Positions 25,174 to 33,692 of a stretch of DNA of 64,000 nucleotides are shown here, one piece after another; the stretch's first letter is position 1, and each line of letters starts with the position of its first letter. Source of the DNA: RAM1 sp050247515 (GTDB lineage Bacteria; Pseudomonadota; Gammaproteobacteria; Burkholderiales; Burkholderiaceae_C); contig JBFWUB010000006.1 in NCBI GenBank assembly GCA_050247515.1, forward strand, positions 62,001 to 126,000, in the 5' to 3' direction. The notes beneath the pieces are model-generated. The model searched no databases and had not been told where the DNA came from. It saw nothing but the letters and a program-made list of their open reading frames with translations. The translations under genes and the position numbers were made by a program.

Positions 25174-26328
25174 ATGAACCAGCCCGCCACCCCGCCCACC
25201 CGCACCATCAGCCTGGCCTTGCAGGGCGGCGGTTCGCACGGCGCCTTTACCTGGGGCGTGCTGGACGCCCTGCTGGCAGACCGGCGCATTGCACTGGACG
25301 GCATCAGCGGCGCGAGCGCGGGCGCGGTCAATGCGGTGGCATTGGCCAGCGGTCACGCACGGGGACTGGCCACGGGGGTGGATCCACGACAGGCAGCGCG
25401 CGATGCATTGGCCCGCGTCTGGGGGGAGGTGGTTGCGCTCGGCCGCGCGGGGGCAGTCTCGCAGAATCTCGTGAACCTTATCTGGGGAGGTTTTCCGAAG
25501 GAGTTTGCGCCCACAAACATGGTTGCTTCGGCCATGCGCAACTGGTTTTCTCCGTACCAGGCCAACCCGCTGGACATCAACCCGCTGCGGGACCTGTTGA
25601 TACGCGAGGTTGACTTCCCGGCCATTGCCGCTCTCCAGACGTTGCGGGTCTTCGTATCTGCGACCCATGTCACAACCGGCAAAGCCGCTCTCTTCAGCGG
25701 TTCACGGCTTTCCGCCCAGGCGGTCATGGCTTCAGCCTGCCTGCCCATGTTGTTCCGCGCGGTGGAAATTGACGGCGAACCCTATTGGGATGGAGGGTAT
25801 TCGGCCAATCCCGCCATCATGCCGCTGGTGGATCACTGCGCCAGCACCGACATCGTGCTGGTGCAGATCAACCCCGTGCTGCGTGAACGCACGCCGCAAA
25901 CGCCAGGCGACATCCTGGACCGCGTGAGCGAGTTGACGTTCAACGCCAGCCTGATGGCGCAGATGCGCGAGATCGACTTCATCAACCGCCTGCTGGCCCA
26001 AGGCCTGCTCCAGGGCAACCGGTGTCGCAGCGTGCTGCTGCACCGCATTGACGGCGGCGCCGCCATGCAGGGTTACCCGGCTTCGTCGCGCAGCTCTGCG
26101 GACGCGGGACTCATCCGCACGCTGTTCGAGATGGGCCAGGCCAGCGGCCAGCAGTGGCTCAAGCGCCACTTTGACGACCTGGGCCAACGCAGCACGATCG
26201 ACATCCGGCGGGACTACCTGGACGACACGCGTGTGGACAGCGTGCGGCGCGCCAACAGCCCCACGCCCGTGCCCCGTCGTGGCCTGGGGTCGCTGATCAG
26301 TGCACTGTTCAGCCGAAGGAAACGCTGA
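25174..26328 (+). CDS. Patatin-like phospholipase
   Basis: A 384-residue patatin-family acyl hydrolase. The oxyanion loop LQGGGSHGAFTWG lies at residues 16-28. The catalytic serine is S48 in GASAG, and D206 in WDGGYSAN completes the Ser-Asp dyad. It likely cleaves acyl chains from phospholipids. No signal peptide is visible, so it acts in the cytosol or is membrane-associated through its basic C-terminus (SALFSRRKR). It is divergent from the promoter at 25110-25115. Its last 20 nt overlap the 3' end of ung on the other strand. Confidence 0.92.
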   Translation: MNQPATPPTRTISLALQGGGSHGAFTWGVLDALLADRRIALDGISGASAGAVNAVALASGHARGLATGVDPRQAARDALARVWGEVVALGRAGAVSQNLVNLIWGGFPKEFAPTNMVASAMRNWFSPYQANPLDINPLRDLLIREVDFPAIAALQTLRVFVSATHVTTGKAALFSGSRLSAQAVMASACLPMLFRAVEIDGEPYWDGGYSANPAIMPLVDHCASTDIVLVQINPVLRERTPQTPGDILDRVSELTFNASLMAQMREIDFINRLLAQGLLQGNRCRSVLLHRIDGGAAMQGYPASSRSSADAGLIRTLFEMGQASGQQWLKRHFDDLGQRSTIDIRRDYLDDTRVDSVRRANSPTPVPRRGLGSLISALFSRRKR

Positions 26329-27061
26329 CGCCGCGCGTGGCAAGCCAGTTGCGGGCCTGCTCGAAGTGCCCACAGCCCATGAAAGGCACGGGCGGGCGGT
26401 TGGCCGACAGCGGCGACGGGTGATTGGCGGTGAGGATCAACGCCTCGCGCCCGTGCTGCACGGCCGTGGCTGAAATCAGGCCAGCCTTGGCCTGGGCGTG
26501 CGCCCCCCACAGCATGTAAGCACAAGGCGACGCGCTGGCGGCGACGGCCTGAAGCACGGCATCAGTCAACTGCTCCCAGCCCTGGCCCGCGTGGCTGGCG
26601 GGCAGACCCTGCTCCACGCTCAGGCTGGTGTTGAGCAGCAAAACGCCATCGCGTGCCCAACCTGCGAGCGAGCCTGACTCAGGAATGGCCAGGCCCAGGC
26701 CGCGTTGGCGTTCCTTGAAAATGTTGCGCAGCGACGGCGGCAGGCGCACGCCCGGCGCGACTGAAAACGCCAGCCCCTCGGCCTGACCGGGCCCATGGTA
26801 AGGATCCTGGCCCAGGATCACGACCTTGACCGCGTGCAGCGCGCTAAGTTGCAGCGCGCGAAAAGGCTGTGGCGGGTACACCATTGCGCCCGCTGCCAGC
26901 CGCGCCGTGACGAAGGCGGCCAGCCGCTGGCCTGGCGCGCTCGCCAGAAACCCGTCCACCACGCCCTGCCAGCCGGGATCCACCGGCCACTGCTGCGGCG
27001 CCCATTCGGCCAGCGCGGGCGCCGTGTCAAACCCGAGGTCGCCCTGCGCCATGGCGTTCAC
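26309..27061 (-). CDS. ung: Uracil-DNA glycosylase
   Basis: A 250-residue family 1 uracil-DNA glycosylase, which removes uracil from DNA to start base-excision repair. GQDPYHG (catalytic D86, with H89) and HPSPLSA (DNA minor-groove loop with the catalytic His) are intact, as is VLLLNTSLSV. The start overlaps the trpC stop by 4 nt (ATGA), so it is the last gene of the trp transcript and translationally coupled to trpC. It overlaps the convergent patatin gene by 20 nt. Confidence 0.97.
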   Translation of the reverse strand: MNAMAQGDLGFDTAPALAEWAPQQWPVDPGWQGVVDGFLASAPGQRLAAFVTARLAAGAMVYPPQPFRALQLSALHAVKVVILGQDPYHGPGQAEGLAFSVAPGVRLPPSLRNIFKERQRGLGLAIPESGSLAGWARDGVLLLNTSLSVEQGLPASHAGQGWEQLTDAVLQAVAASASPCAYMLWGAHAQAKAGLISATAVQHGREALILTANHPSPLSANRPPVPFMGCGHFEQARNWLATRGVSVSFG

Positions 27062-27861
27062 GCGCCAAACAGCGCCGCCAGCGCCAGGCCGGGGTCGTCA
27101 GCGCGCATGAAGGCCTCGCCCACCAGGAAGGCGTGCACACCGGCATCACGCATCTTCTTGACGTCAGCGGGCGCCAGGATGCCTGATTCGGTCACCAGCA
27201 GGCGATCCGCCGGCACCGCAGCCAGCATGCCCAGCGTGGTATCGAGCGACACCTCAAAAGTGCGCAGGTTGCGGTTGTTGATGCCCACCAGCGGCGTCTT
27301 GAGCTTGAGCGCGCGGTCCAGTTCGGCGCGGTCGTGCACTTCCACCAGCACGGCCATGTCCAGGTTGCGGGCGATGGCCTCGAATTCGGCCATCTGCGCA
27401 TCATCCAGGCACGCGGCAATCAGCAGGATGCAATCGGCGCCCATCGCGCGCGACTCGTACACCTGGTAGGCGTCGATGATGAAATCCTTGCGCAGCACGG
27501 GCAGGTTGCACGACGCGCGGGCCTGCTTGAGAAAATCCACACTGCCCTGGAAAAACTGCCGGTCGGTCAGCACCGACAGGCAGGCCGCGCTGGTCTTGCC
27601 GTCGCCCTCGGCGTAGCTCTGGGCGATGTCGGCGGGGATGAAATCAGCGCGCAGCACGCCCTTGCTGGGGCTGGCTTTCTTCACCTCGGCGATCACCGCC
27701 GCCTGGCCAGCCGCGATCCGGGCGCGCATCGCGCCGGTGAAGTCGCGCGTGAGCACACGGCTTTCAGCGTCGGCGCGCACGGCGGCCAGCGGCTGTTTGC
27801 GCGACGCGGCGGCCACTTCGTCACGCTTGACGGCCACGATCTGGTTGAGGATGTCGGACAT
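27058..27861 (-). CDS. trpC: Indole-3-glycerol phosphate synthase
   Basis: A 267-residue TIM barrel that closes the indole ring of CdRP in tryptophan synthesis. Signature IAEVKKASPSKGVLR with the catalytic lysine, PVLRKDFIIDAYQVYE with the second lysine, VGINNRNLRTFEV and LVTESGI are all present. It is monofunctional (no TrpF part). It lies 3 nt after trpD and overlaps ung, giving the order trpD-trpC-ung. Confidence 0.97.
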   Translation of the reverse strand: MSDILNQIVAVKRDEVAAASRKQPLAAVRADAESRVLTRDFTGAMRARIAAGQAAVIAEVKKASPSKGVLRADFIPADIAQSYAEGDGKTSAACLSVLTDRQFFQGSVDFLKQARASCNLPVLRKDFIIDAYQVYESRAMGADCILLIAACLDDAQMAEFEAIARNLDMAVLVEVHDRAELDRALKLKTPLVGINNRNLRTFEVSLDTTLGMLAAVPADRLLVTESGILAPADVKKMRDAGVHAFLVGEAFMRADDPGLALAALFGA

Positions 27862-27864
27862 GGT

Positions 27865-28896
27865 TCAACCCGCCAGCGTCTGTGTGGCCGCGACAAACTG
27901 CGCCAGCCGTGTCTTGGCGGCGCCCGATTCAACCGCGGCACGGGCCTTTTCCAGGCCTTCTTTCATCGAGCCCGCCAGGTTGGCGGCATACAGCGCCACG
28001 CCTGCGTTGAGCATGACGATGTCGCGCGCCGCGCCGGGCTGGTTGTCCAGCACGCCCATGAGCATGGCACGCGACTGTTCGGGCGTTTCCACCTTGAGCG
28101 CGCGGTTGCTGGCCATGGGCAGGCCGAAGTCCTCGGGATGGATCTCGTACTCCGTGATCTCGCCGTTCTTGAGTTCGCCCACCAGGGTGGCCGCGCCCAG
28201 GCTCACTTCGTCCATGCCGTCGCGGCCATAGACCACTACGGCATGCTCGGTGCCCAGGCGCTGCAGCGCGCGCACCTGGATGCCCACCAGGTCAGGATGA
28301 AACACGCCCATGAGGATGTTGGGCGCACCCGCCGGGTTGGTCAGCGGGCCCAGGATGTTGAAGATGGTGCGCACGCCCAGTTCCTTGCGCACGGGCGCCA
28401 CATGCTTCATGGCACTGTGGTGGTTGGGCGCGAACATGAAGCCGATACCCACGTCCTGGATGCACCTGGCGATCGCGTCAGGCTTGAGGTTGATGTTGAC
28501 GCCCAGCGCCTCCAGCACGTCGGCGCTGCCGCTTTTGCTGCTGACGCTGCGCCCGCCGTGCTTGCTGATCTTGGCGCCCGCGGCCGCCGCCACGAACATC
28601 GAACAGGTGGAGATGTTGAACGTGTGCGAACCATCGCCGCCCGTGCCCACGATGTCCACCAGGTGGGTCTTGTCAGCCACATTGACCTTGGTGGAGAACT
28701 CGCGCATCACCTGCGCCGCCGCCGTGATTTCGCCAATGGTTTCCTTCTTGACGCGCAGGCCTGTGATCAGCGCTGCCATCATGACCGGCGACAGTTCGCC
28801 GCTCATGATCATGCGCACGACCTTGAGCATTTCGTCGTGGAAGATTTCGCGGTGTTCGATGGTGCGCTGTAGCGCCTCCTGGGGGGTGATGGGCAT
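27865..28896 (-). CDS. trpD: Anthranilate phosphoribosyltransferase
   Basis: A 343-residue enzyme that joins anthranilate to PRPP. GTGGDGSHTFNIST (pyrophosphate binding) and KHGGRSVSSKSGSADVLE are intact and the length is normal. It is separate from trpG, not fused as in enterics. Its start is 11 nt after the LysE-type exporter gene, suggesting one transcript from trpE through ung. Confidence 0.97.
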   Translation of the reverse strand: MPITPQEALQRTIEHREIFHDEMLKVVRMIMSGELSPVMMAALITGLRVKKETIGEITAAAQVMREFSTKVNVADKTHLVDIVGTGGDGSHTFNISTCSMFVAAAAGAKISKHGGRSVSSKSGSADVLEALGVNINLKPDAIARCIQDVGIGFMFAPNHHSAMKHVAPVRKELGVRTIFNILGPLTNPAGAPNILMGVFHPDLVGIQVRALQRLGTEHAVVVYGRDGMDEVSLGAATLVGELKNGEITEYEIHPEDFGLPMASNRALKVETPEQSRAMLMGVLDNQPGAARDIVMLNAGVALYAANLAGSMKEGLEKARAAVESGAAKTRLAQFVAATQTLAG

Positions 28897-28907
28897 GGCA
28901 GCCTCCT

Positions 28908-29558
28908 TCAGTTGCTTGGATTGTCGGACGTGGCCAGGCGCACACCAAAGCCGATGAACATGATGCCGGCCACGCGGTCAAGCCAGTGCATGCCGCGCTG
29001 GACCGCATCGCGCCGCGCCATCCACGCGGCCGCCAGCGCCCAGCCCGAGTTGACCGGAATGGCGTTGAGGTTGAACAGCACGCCCAGCAGCACAAAGGCC
29101 AGGGCCTTGTTGTCGGCGTCAGGTGCGATGAACTGCGGCACGAAGGCCAGGAAAAAAATCGCCACCTTCGGGTTGAGAACATTGGTCCAGAAGCCGCCCA
29201 GCCAGATGGCACGCAGACTGCGAGGCGGCTCGGCCGCGGCCAGGGCCATCAGGTCGGGGGGGATCTGGGGCGCCCTGGCCAGCAGCAGCTTGACGCCGAT
29301 CCACACCAGGTACGCCGCGCCAATCCACTTGAGCACGGTGAACGCCGTGGCCGAGGCCGCCAGCAAGGCGCTGACACCGGCTGCCGCCGCGACAATGTGG
29401 ACGAAGCAACCGCCGGTGATGCCCAGGCCCGCCACGATGCCGGCTCGAGCGCCTGAGCGCAGCGCGTTCGTCACGATGTAAAGAACGTCCGGTCCGGGCG
29501 TGAGGTTCAGCAACCAGCCGGCGGCGACGAACAGCAGCAGGTGTTGGTAGTCAGGCAC
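28908..29558 (-). CDS. LysE/RhtB-family amino acid exporter
   Basis: A 216-residue inner-membrane protein with about six membrane segments. The family N-terminus is clear (LNLTPGPDVLYIVTNALRSG), as is the second conserved part (LKWIGAAYLVWIGVKLLLA). Members export amino acids such as lysine, threonine or homoserine. Its place between threonine aldolase and trpD, inside the trp operon, hints at export of an aromatic amino acid, threonine or a related metabolite, but the substrate cannot be read from the sequence. It ends 11 nt before trpD. Confidence 0.9.
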   Translation of the reverse strand: MPDYQHLLLFVAAGWLLNLTPGPDVLYIVTNALRSGARAGIVAGLGITGGCFVHIVAAAAGVSALLAASATAFTVLKWIGAAYLVWIGVKLLLARAPQIPPDLMALAAAEPPRSLRAIWLGGFWTNVLNPKVAIFFLAFVPQFIAPDADNKALAFVLLGVLFNLNAIPVNSGWALAAAWMARRDAVQRGMHWLDRVAGIMFIGFGVRLATSDNPSN

Positions 29559-29567
29559 TGGGGCTCC

Positions 29568-30614
29568 TCAAGTCTGAAAATAGTTCCGGATGGCCATGGT
29601 CGCGCGGTCCACGCCCGCCGCATCCACGTCCAGGTGGGTCACAAAGCGCAGCCGGTACAGCCCGGTGGCCTGGATGCCCTGCGCGGCCAGATGCGGCAGC
29701 AAGCCAGCTGACTTGTCACGCGCGGCGCCCGTCAGGTCCACGAACACGATGTTGGTGTGCGGCGGCTCCACCTGCACGCCGTCAATGCCCGCCAGTCCAT
29801 CGGCCAGCCTCCGCGCCAACGCATGGTCGTCGGCCAGCCGTTCGATGTGGTGGCCCAGCGCATGCGATGCGGCCGCCGCCAGCACACCTGCCTGGCGCAT
29901 GCCGCCGCCGGCCATCTTGCGGATGCGGTGGGCGCGCGCGATGAACTCCCGGCTGCCGCACAGCGCCGAGCCCACCGGCGCGCCCAGGCCCTTGCTGAAG
30001 CAGACCGACACACTGTCAAAGCATTGCGCGATACGCCGTGCTTCGGCGCGGGCGTCTGCACCGGTTTGCGCGGCCTGCGCCACAGCAGCGTTGAACAGGC
30101 GCGCTCCGTCCAGGTGGCGGGCCAGGCCCTTGCGCTGGGCCAGCGCCGTGGCCTCTTGCACGTAGCTGAAGGGGATGAGCTTGCCGCCCAGCGTGTTCTC
30201 CAGCGCCAGCAGCTTGCTGCGCGCGAAGTGCGCATCGTCGGGCTTGATCGCCGCCTCAATGCCCGCCAGCGGCAAGCTGCCGTCAGGCGCGTGTTCCAGC
30301 GGCTGCGGCTGCACGCTGCCAAACACAGCCGCGCCACCGCCCTCCCAGCGGTAGCAGTGCTGCATCTGGCCCACGATGTATTCGTCGCCGCGCTGGCAGT
30401 GCGACAGGATGGCGCACAGGTTGCTCTGCGTACCGGTGGGCACGAACAGCGCGGCCTCAAAGCCCAGCATCTGCGCGATCCTGTCCTGCAGCGCATTGAC
30501 GCTGGGGTCGTCAGCGAACACGTCATCGCCCAGCGGCGCCGCCGCCATGGCGGCGCGCATGGCGGGCGTTGGCTGCGTGACGGTGTCGCTGCGCAAATCC
30601 ACCATCGGTGTCAT
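29568..30614 (-). CDS. ltaE: Low-specificity L-threonine aldolase
   Basis: A 348-residue PLP enzyme that splits threonine or allo-threonine into glycine and acetaldehyde. The family start MVDLRSDTVTQPT, PTGTQSNLCAIL, and the PLP lysine in SVCFSKGLGAPVGSAL are present. The ATG at 30614 is chosen because GGAG lies 6 nt upstream and the motif follows at once; a longer frame to 30737 runs through a palindromic repeat and is rejected. It lies between trpG and the LysE-type gene on the same strand, an unusual guest in a trp operon, 9 nt from the exporter gene. Confidence 0.92.
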   Translation of the reverse strand: MTPMVDLRSDTVTQPTPAMRAAMAAAPLGDDVFADDPSVNALQDRIAQMLGFEAALFVPTGTQSNLCAILSHCQRGDEYIVGQMQHCYRWEGGGAAVFGSVQPQPLEHAPDGSLPLAGIEAAIKPDDAHFARSKLLALENTLGGKLIPFSYVQEATALAQRKGLARHLDGARLFNAAVAQAAQTGADARAEARRIAQCFDSVSVCFSKGLGAPVGSALCGSREFIARAHRIRKMAGGGMRQAGVLAAAASHALGHHIERLADDHALARRLADGLAGIDGVQVEPPHTNIVFVDLTGAARDKSAGLLPHLAAQGIQATGLYRLRFVTHLDVDAAGVDRATMAIRNYFQT

Positions 30615-30627
30615 GCGTTGCTCCGCC

Positions 30628-30696
30628 GGGCCGCCCCAAGGAGCGACAGCCCCCTCGGGGGGCAGCGCAGTACACGAAGTGACAAGCGTGGGGGCC
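30628..30696. repeat. GC-rich palindromic intergenic repeat (REP-like)
   Basis: The 82-nt gap between trpG and ltaE is filled by CCGCCCCAAGGAGCGACAG, the palindrome CCCCCTCGGGGGG, and a tail AAGCGTGGGGGCC. The layout (C-run, G-run, short spacer, G-run) resembles the element at 6091-6146 and is typical of intergenic repeats in Comamonadaceae. The strong stem could reduce transcription from trpEG into ltaE. Confidence 0.6.
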
Positions 30697-31266
30697 TCAT
30701 ACTTGCTCCAGAAAATTCCTGAGCATCGCGTGCCCATGCTCGGTCAGGATGGACTCGGGGTGGAACTGCACGCCTTGGACAGGCAAGCTCTTGTGGCGCA
30801 CGCCCATGATCTCGCCGTCATTCGTCCAGGCCGTCACCTCCAGTTCATCGGGACATGTCGCGCGCTCAATGGCCAGCGAGTGGTAACGGTTGACGGTGAA
30901 CTGCGCAGGCAGCCCGGCAAACACACCGCGCTGCGTGGTGGTGATGACGCTGGTCTTGCCATGCATGAGCTGCTGCGCGCGAATGATCTTTCCGCCAAAC
31001 GCTGCGCCAATGCTCTGGTGTCCCAGGCACACGCCCAGGATGGGCAGCTTGCCGGCAAAGTACTGGATGGCAGCCACGGAGATACCGGCCTCGGCCGGCG
31101 AACACGGCCCCGGCGACACCACCAGCAAATCGGGGTTGCGGCCCGCCACGCCCTCGACCGTGATTTCGTCGTTGCGGAACACTTCCACTTCGGCGCCCAG
31201 TTCACCAAAGTACTGGACGATGTTGTAGGTGAAGCTGTCGTAGTTGTCGATCATCAGGAGCTTCAT
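30697..31266 (-). CDS. trpG: Anthranilate synthase glutaminase subunit
   Basis: A 189-residue class I glutamine amidotransferase that supplies ammonia to TrpE. Motifs are IDNYDSFTYNIVQYF, SPGPCSPAEAGIS, the nucleophile Cys in GVCLGHQSIG, and the His-Glu pair in HPESILTEHG. The ATG at 31266 has GGAG at good spacing, lying over the trpE stop; a GTG three codons earlier is possible. In Burkholderiales this protein may also serve folate synthesis (PabA role). It follows trpE by 5 nt. Confidence 0.95.
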   Translation of the reverse strand: MKLLMIDNYDSFTYNIVQYFGELGAEVEVFRNDEITVEGVAGRNPDLLVVSPGPCSPAEAGISVAAIQYFAGKLPILGVCLGHQSIGAAFGGKIIRAQQLMHGKTSVITTTQRGVFAGLPAQFTVNRYHSLAIERATCPDELEVTAWTNDGEIMGVRHKSLPVQGVQFHPESILTEHGHAMLRNFLEQV

Positions 31267-31271
31267 GGTGC

Positions 31272-32783
31272 TCACTCCATTCCTTCTTCAACCAGCTCGG
31301 AAGCCCGCAGCAACGCGCGCGCCTTGGCTTCGGTTTCTTTCCATTCCAGCTCGGGCACAGAATCCGCCACCACACCGGCTGCCGCCTGCACATACAGCAC
31401 CTGGTCCTTGATCAGGCCGGTGCGGATGGCAATGGCCACGTCCATGTCGCCCGCGTAGCTCAAGTAGCCGCAGGCGCCGCCGTACAGGCCGCGCTTGGTC
31501 AGCTCCAGCTGGTCGATCAGCTCCATGGCGTGCACCTTGGGGGCGCCGGTCAGCGTGCCAGCCGGGAAGGTGGCCTTCAGCACATCCATGTTGGTCATGC
31601 CGTCATTGAGGATGCCTTCGACATTGCTCACGATGTGCATCACGTGGCTGTAGCGTTCCACGGCAAACGCCTCGGTGACCTTGACGGTGCCGGTCCTGGC
31701 GATGCGGCCGATATCGTTGCGCGCCAGGTCAATCAGCATCACGTGCTCGGCGCGCTCCTTGGGGTCGTTGACCAGTTCCTGCTCGACGGCCTTGTCCTGC
31801 TCGGGCGAAGCACCACGCGGGCGCGTACCCGCCAGGGGACGGATGGTGATTTTCTGTGCGGGTTTGCCGTCATGTTCCACCTGCTCCTGGCGCACCAGGA
31901 TTTCAGGGGACGCGCCCACCACATGGAAGTCGCCAAAGTGGTAGTAGTACATGTAGGGCGACGGGTTCAGCGAGCGCAGCGCGCGGTACAGGCTCAAGGG
32001 TGATTCGGTGTAGCGCTTCTTGATGCGCTGGCCCACCTGCACCTGCATGAAGTCGCCCGCGGCGATCAGCTCCTTGGCCCGCTCCACCGCGGCCAGGTAA
32101 TCGGCCTTGGCGAAGTCGCGCTCGGCAGGGAAGGTCTGACTCTGCTTGATGACCGGGGCGCTGACGGAATACTTGAGCTGCTCGCGCAGTTCACGCAGGC
32201 GCTTCTTGGCATTGGCAAACGCCTCGGGCTGGCCGGGGTCGGCATAGACGATGAGGTACAGCTTGCCTGACAGGTTGTCGATGACGGCGAGCTCCTCGCA
32301 CTGCAGCAGCAGGATGTCAGGGCAACCCAGCGTGTCGGGCGGGCAGGTTTTTTCGAGCTTTTTCTCGATATGGCGCACGGTGTCGTAGCCAAAGTAGCCC
32401 GCCAGGCCGCCGCAAAAACGCGGCAGCCCGGGGCGCAGCGCGACCTTGAAGCGCTTCTGGTAGGCCGCCACAAAATCCAGCGGGTTGCCGGCCGCAGTTT
32501 CGATAACCTGACCGTCGCGCACCACCTCGGTCAGGGCTTGCGCGCCGAAGCCGCTGGCACGCACCAGCGTGCGCGCGGGCAGGCCGATGAAGCTGTAGCG
32601 TCCAAAACGCTCGCCGCCTACCACGGATTCGAGCAGGAAGCTGTATTTGCCGCCGTCACGCGAATGCGCGAGTTTCAGGTACAGCGACAGCGGGGTTTCC
32701 AGATCGGCAAAGGCTTCTGCGATCAATGGAATGCGGTTGTAGCCGGCCTGCGCCAGGCTTTTGAATTCGAGTTCGGTAATCAA
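31272..32783 (-). CDS. trpE: Anthranilate synthase component I
   Basis: A 503-residue chorismate-using enzyme that makes anthranilate, the first tryptophan-specific step. The N-terminal feedback-binding part (LETPLSLYLKLA; FLLESVVGGERFGRYSFIG) and the C-terminal catalytic part (RPLAGTRPRGASPEQD; DLARNDIGRI; GTLTGAPKVHAMELI) are intact. The start is TTG at 32783 with AAAGG 8 nt upstream; no ATG fits better. A 192-nt leader carrying a Trp-codon peptide precedes it, suggesting control by attenuation. Confidence 0.96.
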   Translation of the reverse strand: MITELEFKSLAQAGYNRIPLIAEAFADLETPLSLYLKLAHSRDGGKYSFLLESVVGGERFGRYSFIGLPARTLVRASGFGAQALTEVVRDGQVIETAAGNPLDFVAAYQKRFKVALRPGLPRFCGGLAGYFGYDTVRHIEKKLEKTCPPDTLGCPDILLLQCEELAVIDNLSGKLYLIVYADPGQPEAFANAKKRLRELREQLKYSVSAPVIKQSQTFPAERDFAKADYLAAVERAKELIAAGDFMQVQVGQRIKKRYTESPLSLYRALRSLNPSPYMYYYHFGDFHVVGASPEILVRQEQVEHDGKPAQKITIRPLAGTRPRGASPEQDKAVEQELVNDPKERAEHVMLIDLARNDIGRIARTGTVKVTEAFAVERYSHVMHIVSNVEGILNDGMTNMDVLKATFPAGTLTGAPKVHAMELIDQLELTKRGLYGGACGYLSYAGDMDVAIAIRTGLIKDQVLYVQAAAGVVADSVPELEWKETEAKARALLRASELVEEGME

Positions 32784-32988
32784 GGTATGAGCCTTTCAGT
32801 GCTCAGCGGCCGTGCACTTGGAAGCCGGGCCGCGTTCATTCAAACCAGTTGCCTCAGGGTGAGGCGCGGGGGCACGGGCTGCCCCGTGCTGTCAGGTACG
32901 CACGCAATCAGGCTTACGCCAGGGCCAGGCTCCCCGGTCGCTCAAACCTGTGATGGTGGTGCGGTGAATGAACATGGCCGCCAGTGTA
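32784..32988 (-). promoter_or_regulatory. Candidate trp attenuator leader
   Basis: The leader between the predicted start near 32975 and trpE holds a Trp-codon peptide and three hairpins: GCACGGG/CCCGTGC (32872-32889), GCCTCA/TGAGGC (32851-32865) and GCGGCC/GGCCGC (32806-32833). A -10-like TACACT lies at 32983-32988; the -35 region is weak. None of the hairpins has a T run, so control may act by Rho, RNA folding near the TTG start, or translation rather than intrinsic termination. Confidence 0.5.
32892..32975 (-). CDS. trpL: Candidate trp leader peptide (TrpL)
   Basis: A 27-codon frame from ATG 32975 to TGA 32892, ending 108 nt before trpE. It contains the closely spaced codons TGG-CCC-TGG (W17-P18-W19) followed by R20-K21, the usual sign of a Trp-sensing leader peptide. 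The ATG lies 7 nt beyond a TACACT box, so the transcript may start at the AUG itself, as in the leaderless trpL of Sinorhizobium. No ribosome site is seen, which fits. Hairpins follow the stop. It is too short for statistical support; the case rests on position and Trp codons. Confidence 0.6.
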   Translation of the reverse strand: MFIHRTTITGLSDRGAWPWRKPDCVRT

Positions 32989-33107
32989 GCAAAGGCTCTG
33001 GGGCGCGGAACCGAAACTTTGGGACGCACTCGAAAACCCTGTTGCGGGTTTTGCAGTGCAGGATAAGAATGGAAAGCGAACGACCGTTCTATTTTAAGGA
33101 GACAAGC

Positions 33108-33692
33108 ATGAAGAGTCTGAAGCAGCTGGCTGCGGGTGCAATGCTGTGCCTGCTGGCCACTGGCGCGATGGCGCAGGTCAATGTGTCGGGTGTGAAATAC
33201 GACGAGTCCGTGGATGCGCGCGGCACGAAGCTGCAGCTCAACGGCGCGGGCGTGCGCTACAAGGCCGTGTTCAAGGTGTACACCGCCGGCCTGTACCTGA
33301 CCAGGAAGGCAGGCACCCCGGACGAAGTACTCGCGGCGGCGGGCCCCAAACGGCTGAACATCGTCATGCTGCGCGATATTGACTCCGGCGAACTGGGCAA
33401 GCTGTTCTCGCGGGGCATGGAGGACAACATGGACAAGGCCGCTTTCTCCAAGCTCATTCCCGGCGTGCTGCGAATGAGCCAGATATTTTCAGACCACAAG
33501 AAGCTGGTGGCGGGCGATGCGTTCTCCATCGACTGGGTACCGGGCACCGGTACGGTCATTACCGTCAAAGGCGTGCCCCAGGGTGAGCCCTTCAAGGAGC
33601 CCGAGTTCTTCAACGCCCTGCTGCGCATCTGGCTGGGGCCCAACCCGGCCGACTGGAAGCTGAAGGACGCGCTGCTCGGCAAGGCGGCCTGA
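33108..33692 (+). CDS. Exported chalcone-isomerase-like protein
   Basis: A 194-residue protein with a Sec signal (MKSLKQLAAGAMLCLLATGA, cleaved near AMA-QV) and the chalcone isomerase-like fold of bacteria (KLQLNGAGVRYKAVFKVYTA; YLTRKAGTPDEVLAAAGPKR; GTVITVKGVPQGEPF; FFNALLRIWLGPNPAD). Plant-type catalysis is not expected; bacterial members are periplasmic and of unknown, possibly lipid-binding, function. AAGGAG lies 7 nt before the ATG. A longer in-frame reading from 32370 runs over trpE and is rejected. Its stop abuts that of the convergent gph. Confidence 0.88.
   Translation: MKSLKQLAAGAMLCLLATGAMAQVNVSGVKYDESVDARGTKLQLNGAGVRYKAVFKVYTAGLYLTRKAGTPDEVLAAAGPKRLNIVMLRDIDSGELGKLFSRGMEDNMDKAAFSKLIPGVLRMSQIFSDHKKLVAGDAFSIDWVPGTGTVITVKGVPQGEPFKEPEFFNALLRIWLGPNPADWKLKDALLGKAA

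Noticed and set aside
33033..33055. Hairpin AAAACCC/GGGTTTT upstream of the chalcone-isomerase-like gene
   Set aside because: Short stem and only four T; it lies between divergent genes, where a terminator has no clear role.
32370..33107. In-frame plus-strand extension of the chalcone-isomerase-like gene across trpE
   Set aside because: A signal peptide and AAGGAG place the start at 33108; the extension overlaps trpE and its leader in antisense.
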